In this document: piece by piece, positions 41,881-47,037 of the stretch
Numbering within the stretch: position 1 is the stretch's first letter
How the letters are laid out: each line of letters begins with the position of its first letter
Source of the DNA: Herpetosiphonaceae bacterium
GTDB lineage: Bacteria; Chloroflexota; Chloroflexia; Chloroflexales; Kallotenuaceae
Length of the DNA stretch: 47,037 bases
Assembly: GCA_036374795.1 (NCBI GenBank)
Contig: DASUTC010000259.1
Location: 1-47,037, forward strand
Direction of reading: 5' to 3'
Translations under genes and position numbers: made by a program
The notes under the pieces: model-generated
Seen by the model: the letters and a program-made list of their open reading frames with translations, nothing else
What the model was told of the DNA's origin: nothing
The model's database searches: none

Positions 41881-41982
41881 TGGTCAACCTGCGCGACATG
41901 ATGCTGAGCACGCCCCTTAACGCTGTTCGCGTTCGGGAGCTGCGCGGCATCACGCCCTCTGCCGAGGTGTCGCCGGGCTAGG
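41881..41982 (+). CDS. 33-residue small protein or leader peptide
   Basis: A short ORF, MVNLRDMMLSTPLNAVRVRE and 13 more residues ending PSAEVSPG. A candidate promoter lies upstream, AAGGAG stands 10 nt before the ATG, and a strong intrinsic terminator follows 24 nt after the stop, so it looks like a complete transcription unit. No homologue is recognised. It could be a small protein, a peptide precursor, or a by-product of a small regulatory RNA. It is also conceivable as the preserved 5' end of a decayed gene. Confidence 0.4.
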
Positions 41983-42005
41983 CTGGTGCTCCATGCGATA
42001 CGTTG

Positions 42006-42037
42006 GCCGTGGGCGAAGACTTCGTCCACGGCTTTTT
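42006..42037 (+). terminator. strong intrinsic terminator
   Basis: GCCGTGG-G-CGAA pairs with TTCG-T-CCACGGC around a 3-nt loop (12 pairs including one G-T). TTTTT follows at 42033-42037. It is the most canonical rho-independent terminator in the window. Confidence 0.8.
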
Positions 42038-42145
42038 GATTCTATCCTCTCTGTAAGCCGCTGGCACGCGAATCTGACGCGCTCATCTGACTGTTGCCGA
42101 TGTGGCCGCCGACCATCCGGGGTCGGCGAGCGCAACGGAGGAAGT

Positions 42146-42181
42146 ATGTCGAAGAAGAAGCAGAAACCAGCGCAGCCCTGA
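42146..42181 (+). CDS. possible 11-residue ORF
   Basis: MSKKKQKPAQP is preceded by GGAGG with 5 nt spacing. It is very short and may be the remains of a longer gene or chance. The only reason to list it is the excellent ribosome-binding site in a stretch with no other gene. Confidence 0.2.
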   Translation: MSKKKQKPAQP

Positions 42182-42295
42182 CGCGGCGGAGCGCCACATC
42201 GTCCGCCCAAACAGCCCTTTGGCAACCGTCCGATCATGTCGCGTCGTCCGCTGCGCCAGCCTGGACGGTAGCGCAGACCAGTCCCGACGCAACGT

Positions 42296-42330
42296 GTCCT
42301 GGGTATGATGAACCTTCATCTGCCCAGGAC
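42296..42330 (+). other. hairpin in the gene-free stretch before the doc unit
   Basis: GTCCTGGG pairs with CCCAGGAC, and an inner ATGAA-CC-TTCAT stem sits inside. The rest of 42182-42439 shows no supported gene. It may belong to a small RNA or be a structured leftover. Confidence 0.35.
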
Positions 42331-42439
42331 GCATGCCGTCCACCTCTACTGTCTCCCCCTGGTCCTGAGCAGGTTCCAAAGTGTATACTGGATACGTTCT
42401 CGATCCAGGCAGCGCGTGCCGGGTCGAGGCGATCGGGCA

Positions 42440-42468
42440 TTGAAGCAGCATGGGAAGTCTGCTATAGT
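42440..42468 (+). promoter_or_regulatory. promoter of the doc unit
   Basis: TTGAAG (42440-42445), 17 nt, TATAGT (42463-42468) preceded by TGC. Transcription would begin near 42475, only about 3 nt before ATG 42478. Confidence 0.7.
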
Positions 42469-42477
42469 TCGCGGAAT

Positions 42478-42705
42478 ATGGAAAAATATCTGAATGACAT
42501 GCTAACATTGCCCGCCGATGCCGTTCCTCCGGCGCTCGACGAATGGCTGTCTGCTCACGAGTCCGTCGCGCTGCTGGTATCGCTCGAACGCCTGCCCGAT
42601 GGACGGCTTGTGCTGCAAGCGCTGCCCGATGTCGATCCGACGCTGGTGGCGCAGATCCGGCGCGTGCTGGCGCAGCACGCCGATGTGCTGCGCAGGCTGA
42701 CATGA
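42478..42705 (+). CDS. 75-aa small protein, putative antitoxin of the doc unit
   Basis: An acidic, leucine-rich, probably helical protein (MEKYLNDMLTLPADAVPPAL, then ESVALLVSLERLPDGRLVLQ and DPTLVAQIRRVLAQHADVL). It does not look like Phd, AbrB or MazE antitoxins, and I see no Fic-inhibitory (S/T)xxxE(G/N) motif. Its promoter places the transcript start about 3 nt before ATG, and there is no Shine-Dalgarno sequence, so translation is probably leaderless. The stop overlaps the first doc ATG by four bases. The antitoxin role is inferred only from position and size. Confidence 0.6.
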   Translation: MEKYLNDMLTLPADAVPPALDEWLSAHESVALLVSLERLPDGRLVLQALPDVDPTLVAQIRRVLAQHADVLRRLT

Positions 42706-43115
42706 GCGACGACGTGCTGCCGCTCCAATCGCTGAAGCTGACCGAGATCTTTCTGATCCACGAATTGCTGATCGAGACATTCGGCGGCATGCGCGGTGTC
42801 ACCGAGCACGGCTTTGGTAAGCTGGAAGCCGCCGTAGCCGCGCCCGATGTGTCGATGTTCGGCGAGGATTTGTACGTGGGCCTGCCCGCAAAGGCGACCG
42901 CGCTCTTTTTTCGCCTGGTCCGCGCGCATGGCTTCTCGGACGGTAACAAGCGCGTCGCACTCGTGGCACTGATCGTGTATCTGGAACGGAACGGCATGAG
43001 GCTTCATGCCGATGACGATGCTGTGTATGATTTCACGATGGCGGCGGCAACCGATGCGACGCAGGAGCAGGTCGCGGCGTGGATCGAAGCGCGGTGTGTA
43101 GCGTATGCCGATTGA
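42702..43115 (+). CDS. Doc/Fic-family toxin-like protein 1
   Basis: A 137-aa Fic-fold protein of the Doc (death-on-curing) subfamily. Doc of phage P1 phosphorylates EF-Tu and halts translation. The active-site motif is HGFSDGNKRVAL, with His76, Asn82, Lys83 and Arg84, close to the P1 Doc pattern HxFxDANKRTA. VYLERNGMRL follows, as usual. It overlaps the small upstream gene (ATGA) and the second doc gene (11 bases), so all three form one operon. All the residues I can check in the loop are intact. Confidence 0.85.
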   Translation: MSDDVLPLQSLKLTEIFLIHELLIETFGGMRGVTEHGFGKLEAAVAAPDVSMFGEDLYVGLPAKATALFFRLVRAHGFSDGNKRVALVALIVYLERNGMRLHADDDAVYDFTMAAATDATQEQVAAWIEARCVAYAD

Positions 43116-43566
43116 GTATCTGTCACAATTCGACGTGCTGCAAATTCGTACCAGGCTGGCCGCGCAGGTGCGTACCTCGTTCGACGAGTGGAATCTGCAC
43201 GGCCTCCAGTCGGCGCTGGCCGCTCCCCGACAGTCGATGTTTGGCATAGAGCTGCAGCCGACGCTGTGGGATAAGGCGGCGATCCTCTTGTCGCTGCTGA
43301 TCAAAAACCATCCGTTTCACGACGGCAACAAGCGCATCGCCTTTATCGCGGCGCAGGAGTTTCTGCGCCGCAACGGCTGGGACCTGACCGTGAGCATGCC
43401 TGAGGCGGCGGCGTTTACGACGGGCATCGCCGCCGGACGGGTGGACGTGCCTGAAATCGTGAGCTGGCTGCAAGCGAATGCAGAAGCGAGAACAGAGCAC
43501 AAAGACGCCGGGTGCCCTTTGGGCATGGGCACCCGCATGGCACCCGGAACCAAGAACAGGGGATAA
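43105..43566 (+). CDS. Doc/Fic-family toxin-like protein 2 with repeat-derived C-terminus
   Basis: A second Doc-type protein, 153 aa, with active-site motif HPFHDGNKRIAF (His69 to Arg77) followed by EFLRRNGWDL. The loop is intact and closer to HPF-type Fic motifs. The two Doc proteins are clearly related but not near-identical, so this is not a fresh duplication. From about residue 127 on, the frame runs through a repeat element (heptads and a GGGTGCCC palindrome), giving the tail EARTEHKDAGCPLGMGTRMA and a few more residues. The original stop has probably been lost. Confidence 0.83.
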   Translation: MPIEYLSQFDVLQIRTRLAAQVRTSFDEWNLHGLQSALAAPRQSMFGIELQPTLWDKAAILLSLLIKNHPFHDGNKRIAFIAAQEFLRRNGWDLTVSMPEAAAFTTGIAAGRVDVPEIVSWLQANAEARTEHKDAGCPLGMGTRMAPGTKNRG

Positions 43567-43612
43567 ATTCAACCGTACTCTCTGTTCCCTGGTTCCCGTG
43601 TTCCGCTGTTCT
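43480..43612. repeat. composite repeat at the doc2 / M32 junction
   Basis: Loose heptads (GAGAACAGAGCACAAAG) are followed by the palindrome CCGGGTGCC (43508-43516) / GGCACCCGG (43539-43547) with an inner GGGC...GCCC-type core. Five heptads in register (TTCCCTG, GTTCCCG, TGTTCCG and others) run at 43578-43612. It reaches into the stop codons or tails of both convergent genes. Confidence 0.7.
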
Positions 43613-45122
43613 AAACGCTTACTCCATAGATCTCACCGAACTTGGCGCGCAGGTAGTTCAGATAGGGCTTGGCGTCGAGCGAGCCGCCGGTTGCCTTCTG
43701 GATCAGCGTGTTGGGCTTGAACTTCCGCCCGTGGCGGTGGATGTTCTGCCGCAGCCAGCCGAGCAGCGTCGCATACTCGTTGCGCGCGATCTCTTCGGGG
43801 ATCGACGGATGCGCTCCCAGCGCGCTCTCCCACAACTGCACCGACAGCACGTTGCCGAGCGTGTAGGTCGGGAAGTAGCCGATCAGGCCGCTGCTCCAAT
43901 GCATATCTTGCAGCACGCCCTGCGCGTCGTCGGGCGGCGTGATGCCAAGCAGCGATTCCATGCGGCTCTGCCACTCTTCGGCCAGATCGCCGACCTGCAT
44001 CTTACCCTCAAGGACCGCCGTCTCAAGCTCGAAGCGCAGCATGATATGCAGATTGTAGGTCAGCTCGTCGGCCTCGACGCGGATGAACGAGGGCTGGACG
44101 TTGTTGATCGCGCGGTAGAACACATCGAAATCGACCTGGCCGAACTGGGCCGGGAAGAGTTCCTGAAGCCGCCCATAATTTGCCTGCCAGAATGGTCGGC
44201 TGCGGCCTACGAGGTTCTCCCACAGCCGCGACTGTGACTCATGCACGCCCAGCGACGCGCCGCCGCTCAGGGGCGTGCGATTCAGCGCCGGATCAACGCC
44301 CTGCTCATACATCGCGTGGCCGGCCTCGTGCATCGTGCCAAACAGCGCGGGATTCAAGAAATCGGGGTAGAAGCGCGTTGTGATGCGCACATCGCCCTGA
44401 TCGAAGTTGGTGTAGAACGGATGGACCGTGCGATCCTGCCGCCCACGGCTCCAGTCGTAGCCGAACGCGCGCGTGATCTCGACGCCGAACTGCTCCTGCC
44501 TGGCTTCGTCGAACTCCTGATGGAGGATGCTGTCGTCGATCTGCGTGCTGCTCGCCATGATCGCCTTGAGCAGCGGCACCGTGCCCGCCTTCAGCTCATC
44601 GAAGACCACGCGCACCTGGGCGGTGCTCATGCCGGGCTCGTACTGATCGAGCAGCGCATCGTAGGGGTGCTCGTCGTAGCCCAGGTAATCGGCCTCGCGT
44701 TTGGCAAAATCAAACATTTTCTCAAGATACGGCTGGAAGCGCGTAAAATCCGATTTGCGCCGGGCCTCTTCCCACGCCTGGTTTGCCAGCGAGGCCGCCT
44801 GGGCGCGCGCCCGCACGAACTCCGAGGGCAGCTTGCGATCCTGCTCGTACTCGCGGCGCACATAGCGCACCAGACAGGCGTCGTCGCTCTCGTCCTGCTC
44901 GTCGGCGGCCAGCGGCGCAGCTTCGTCCAGCAGCCGCCCGATCTCGTCGGCGGTGAAGTACTCATGCGCCAGCCGCCGCAGCGTCGCCACCTGATGCGCG
45001 CGGGCTGCCGCGCCGCCGGACGGCATGTAGGTGCGCTGATCCCAGCTTAGCACGCTTGCCGCGCGATTCAGATCCGTTACGGTCGCCAGACGTTCTTTCA
45101 GCGTTTGGAGTGCCTCAGACAT
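43611..45122 (-). CDS. M32-family carboxypeptidase (thermostable carboxypeptidase Taq type)
   Basis: A 503-aa zinc carboxypeptidase releasing C-terminal amino acids from peptides. The zinc motif HEAGH lies at residues 265-269 (FGTMHEAGHAMYEQGVDP). VHESQSRLWENLVGRS provides the conserved second Glu region, and NVQPSFIRVEADELTYNLHIMLRFELE and FPTYTLGNVLSVQLWE are further family marks. AGGAGG lies 4 nt before ATG 45122. The frame is open far upstream through the transporter gene, but that is not coding in this frame. It follows the MFS gene by 23 nt, so the two are probably co-transcribed. Confidence 0.94.
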   Translation of the reverse strand: MSEALQTLKERLATVTDLNRAASVLSWDQRTYMPSGGAAARAHQVATLRRLAHEYFTADEIGRLLDEAAPLAADEQDESDDACLVRYVRREYEQDRKLPSEFVRARAQAASLANQAWEEARRKSDFTRFQPYLEKMFDFAKREADYLGYDEHPYDALLDQYEPGMSTAQVRVVFDELKAGTVPLLKAIMASSTQIDDSILHQEFDEARQEQFGVEITRAFGYDWSRGRQDRTVHPFYTNFDQGDVRITTRFYPDFLNPALFGTMHEAGHAMYEQGVDPALNRTPLSGGASLGVHESQSRLWENLVGRSRPFWQANYGRLQELFPAQFGQVDFDVFYRAINNVQPSFIRVEADELTYNLHIMLRFELETAVLEGKMQVGDLAEEWQSRMESLLGITPPDDAQGVLQDMHWSSGLIGYFPTYTLGNVLSVQLWESALGAHPSIPEEIARNEYATLLGWLRQNIHRHGRKFKPNTLIQKATGGSLDAKPYLNYLRAKFGEIYGVSV

Positions 45123-45145
45123 AGTTCCTCCTGATACAAGCTTGA

Positions 45146-46435
45146 TCACGTCTCGGATGCCGGGCCGCGTCCCACGCCCAGTCCAAGAAACAGCATGCTG
45201 CCGAGCAGCCGGAGCGCCGCCGCTACCAGCAGCATCGTGCCGATCCCGACATAGTTTGCCAGCGCCGCGCCGATCAGCGGAGCGCCAAAGGTTGCCAGGT
45301 AATTCGTCGTATGATAGAGTCCAACTGCTGTGCCGCGCGATGCCTCCGGCGCAGTACCCATCAGCACATCGAAAATTACAAGATCGGAGCCGGCCACGAA
45401 TATCCCGGCGACTCCGGCATAGATCAGCAGCGGCCATACACTGCCGGTCGCCGCCGTCAGCAGCGGGTAGAGCGCCAGCCCGAACGCGCACAGAGTCAGC
45501 ACGTTGCCTGCGCCCCAGCGCCGCGCGATGTAGATCCATAGGCCGTAGGCTACGAGCAGCACGCCGCTCTGCACGGTGTTGATCAGCCCGATCGACGAGT
45601 CCGACGCCTGGACGACGCGCACCCAGTAGAGCGGAAAGAGCGGGATTGCCATCGCCATGCCGCAGCGAAAGACGAACTGGCTGACGACAAAATGCGTGAA
45701 TGGGCGCTGCTCTTTGAAGAGCCGAAACATCCGCGCAAAGGATGTGCGCCACGGCACCTGCTCCGGCGGCGGGGGCGGCTCGCTGGCAGGCAGCACGATA
45801 TTGGTCGAGAAATAATAGCTGATTAGTCCGCCGACGAACGAGCAGATAAAGACGACCTGATAGTTGAGCGGAAAGCGGATCTGCTCCAGCGCCCAGCCGA
45901 CGGCGGCGACCGAGAGCGCGTTGCTGATGCCCAGCGTCGTCCAGCGGCGGCTCATCAGCGCCATGCGCCTGGTCGGCCCGGCCACGCCGCTCATGACCAG
46001 CGTGAAGCAGATATTGACCAGCGTCTGCGGGATCGTCGCAATCGCCCAGATCACGATGATCGCGATCGGCGCGGCATCGCCAAACAGAAACGGCGTGATG
46101 CCGGTCAGCGCATACGACGACAGCACCCAGATGCGCGAGCGCGCGTACCACGTGACGATGTTGGTCTGCCGTCCAAGAAACTGGCCGAGCGGAATCGCCA
46201 GGAGCGCGCCGGTGACGGCTGGCATGGCGGTGAGCAGGCCGACGAGAATATTCGATGCGCCCAGCCGCGCGAGGAAGACGGACAGAAACGTCGCAACGCC
46301 CGCGACCAGTCCCACGCCCAGCCCGTCGATCATGACATAGCGCGCGTTGCGCTCGTACAGCGAAAGCGCACTCGGAGGCGTGCTGATGGTTTGAACAACG
46401 CCACGCACGCGGTGACGTAGCTGGGTTCGTTGCAT
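45146..46435 (-). CDS. major facilitator superfamily transporter
   Basis: A 429-aa membrane protein with about twelve hydrophobic segments in two halves of six. The loop between segments 2 and 3 (LGQFLGRQTNIVTWYARSR) is a degenerate MFS loop motif, and the central loop carries a run of prolines (EPPPPPEQVPW). The substrate is unknown. Location upstream of a peptidase gene in one unit might suggest peptides or amino acids, but this is weak inference. Only a poor Shine-Dalgarno sequence (AGGTAGA) precedes ATG 46435. Confidence 0.87.
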   Translation of the reverse strand: MQRTQLRHRVRGVVQTISTPPSALSLYERNARYVMIDGLGVGLVAGVATFLSVFLARLGASNILVGLLTAMPAVTGALLAIPLGQFLGRQTNIVTWYARSRIWVLSSYALTGITPFLFGDAAPIAIIVIWAIATIPQTLVNICFTLVMSGVAGPTRRMALMSRRWTTLGISNALSVAAVGWALEQIRFPLNYQVVFICSFVGGLISYYFSTNIVLPASEPPPPPEQVPWRTSFARMFRLFKEQRPFTHFVVSQFVFRCGMAMAIPLFPLYWVRVVQASDSSIGLINTVQSGVLLVAYGLWIYIARRWGAGNVLTLCAFGLALYPLLTAATGSVWPLLIYAGVAGIFVAGSDLVIFDVLMGTAPEASRGTAVGLYHTTNYLATFGAPLIGAALANYVGIGTMLLVAAALRLLGSMLFLGLGVGRGPASET

Positions 46436-46467
46436 ATCTACCTATTGCGCCGACAGGCCGGGGGTGG

Positions 46468-46530
46468 GGCGAAGAACAAAGAACAAAGGAACAAAACGAA
46501 CAACTGCTTTACTCCTTGTTCGCTTGGTTC
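46468..46530. repeat. heptad array in the MFS gene leader
   Basis: ACAAAGA, ACAAAGG and AACAAAA units in 7-nt steps run at about 46468-46504. Complementary-type units (TTCGCTT, GGTTCCA) follow to about 46530, so an imperfect hairpin can form. Confidence 0.65.
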
Positions 46531-46599
46531 CATGCTCCCCCGATCGCTGCGGGGTGCGCTATTTTCCGAACATGCGCCGTGATTCCGCACGATGATCGC

Positions 46600-46628
46600 A
46601 TTGTACCGCGATTTCACAATATCGCCAA
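46600..46628 (-). promoter_or_regulatory. promoter of the MFS-M32 unit
   Basis: On the minus strand, TTGGCG (46628-46623), 17 nt, TACAAT (46605-46600). The transcript would start near 46593 and carry the heptad array in a leader of about 158 nt. Confidence 0.6.
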
Positions 46629-46785
46629 TGAAGCATATGCCCGAAGCGTGATACGCAGCTTCGCGCGCTGAGCCGCGCGGCGACGATCGGCGCAGCCCGG
46701 CGTGTGTCGGCGCGGCACTATGACCACAGGTGTATGCACAGCTAGGTTACTCGGCTAACATAACATAAGCTGGGAGATTGATAGC

Positions 46786-46813
46786 TTTTTGCTAGCAAAA
46801 ATGGTGCTATTAA
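46786..46813 (+). promoter_or_regulatory. palindrome plus extended -10 of the last gene
   Basis: A perfect 16-bp palindrome, TTTTTGCTAGCAAAAA (46786-46801), lies directly before an extended -10, TGcTATTAA (46805-46813). It occupies the -35/spacer region, an arrangement typical of an operator. Confidence 0.5.
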
Positions 46814-46888
46814 CGGCATCATAGAGCTATCCAACGATTGATCCGCCCGCCGCTCGGTCCTACGCAATCCTGCTTCAAGGAGGCAACG

Positions 46889-47037
46889 ATGCCCCGCAAC
46901 ACCGTCTGGTTGATTCTCCTCTGGACCCTGTTCGTGCTGTACCCCAATCCGACTCGGCTCGTCATGGCAAGCGTGTACGCAGCGCAGCCCGTGATCGATC
47001 CTGAGGCCGTCCGCCATCTCCTGCCGACGCTGCCCGA
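46889..47037 (+). CDS. start of a membrane-anchored protein, truncated by the window edge
   Basis: An open frame from ATG 46889, with AAGGAGG ending 5 nt upstream, runs off the end of the window after 49 complete codons. It begins MPRNTVWLILLWTLFVLYPN, a signal peptide or signal anchor, followed by PTRLVMASVYAAQPVIDPEA. The strong ribosome-binding site, the promoter-like sequence upstream and the sensible N-terminus support a real gene. The family cannot be named from this fragment. Confidence 0.7.
   Translation, partial: MPRNTVWLILLWTLFVLYPNPTRLVMASVYAAQPVIDPEAVRHLLPTLP

Noticed and set aside
41993-42181. A 62-codon open frame ahead of the doc unit
   Set aside because: It crosses a strong intrinsic terminator (42006-42037). 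Only its last 11 codons have a ribosome-binding site, and these are listed separately with low confidence.
42094-42477. N-terminal extension of the small doc-unit protein
   Set aside because: The frame is open, but a clear promoter lies at 42440-42468 and the extension does not look like protein.
1-47037. tRNA or rRNA genes
   Set aside because: No T-loop consensus in a cloverleaf context and no rRNA-like conserved blocks were seen.

Overview
The window is about 47 kb of GC-rich (roughly two-thirds G+C by eye) bacterial chromosome with densely packed genes on both strands. It has no rRNA, tRNA, CRISPR array, transposase or phage gene. Gene content (DUF2085 membrane proteins, a GAF/PAS histidine kinase beside rsbT/rsbX, a HEAT/SH3b membrane protein, M32 carboxypeptidase, adjacent coaX and coaBC) and the recurring extended -10 promoters (TGnTAnnAT) suggest a Chloroflexota bacterium of the Chloroflexia (Herpetosiphon/Kallotenue/Roseiflexus-like). 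This placement is inference from recognition, not from a search.

Layout. 1-9 kb: a Fur-family regulator, a single-pass membrane protein, a cystathionine gamma-synthase/lyase with a TPM-domain protein behind it, a GNAT acetyltransferase, nitronate monooxygenase, a frameshifted CcbP-type calcium-binding gene, a hemolysin III/PAQR membrane protein, a tyrosine phosphatase and a Tat-exported amidase. 9-17.6 kb: a secreted esterase with two starch-binding-like domains, a secreted M23 peptidase with a LamG-like domain, and a stressosome-type signalling operon (rsbT, rsbX-like phosphatase, RsbR-N-GAF-GAF-PAS histidine kinase). 17.9-21.1 kb: an ABC importer operon (permease, ATPase, lipoprotein). 21.3-27.8 kb: methyltransferase, M24-fold protein with galK, then coaX, coaBC and a HEAT/SH3b protein. 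28-32.2 kb: a 7TM-PAS-STAS protein, two DUF2085 membrane proteins with a thioredoxin-fold protein, and an alpha/beta hydrolase. 32.3-36 kb: hisZ-like gene, creatininase-family hydrolase, hisG. 36-40.5 kb: small membrane proteins, DUF1697, DUF1003 and a DUF2357/PD-(D/E)XK nuclease. 40.7-43.6 kb: an accessory stretch with small ORFs, a zinc-finger/pRiA4b protein and a tricistronic unit of a small protein plus two Doc/Fic proteins. 43.6 kb to the end: M32 carboxypeptidase, MFS permease and the start of a further gene.

The strongest signal not explained by genes is a family of intergenic arrays with a 7-bp period (units such as TCGAAAC, TTGAAAC, GAACAAA and their complements) at eight main loci. 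Several flank palindromic cores of two other repeat families (GGGTGCCC-type and CCCCTCTCC/GGGGTGAGGGC-type). By inferred promoter positions, at least four arrays lie inside transcribed leaders or operon spacers, and one composite element forms the 3' end of the second doc gene. The other main leads are the tandem Doc unit with an apparently leaderless small first gene, a 33-codon ORF with its own promoter and terminator, and several enzyme-fold proteins whose expected key residues are missing.

Starts were chosen from Shine-Dalgarno spacing, promoter position and domain boundaries. Family names come from recognising conserved motifs, not from database searches.
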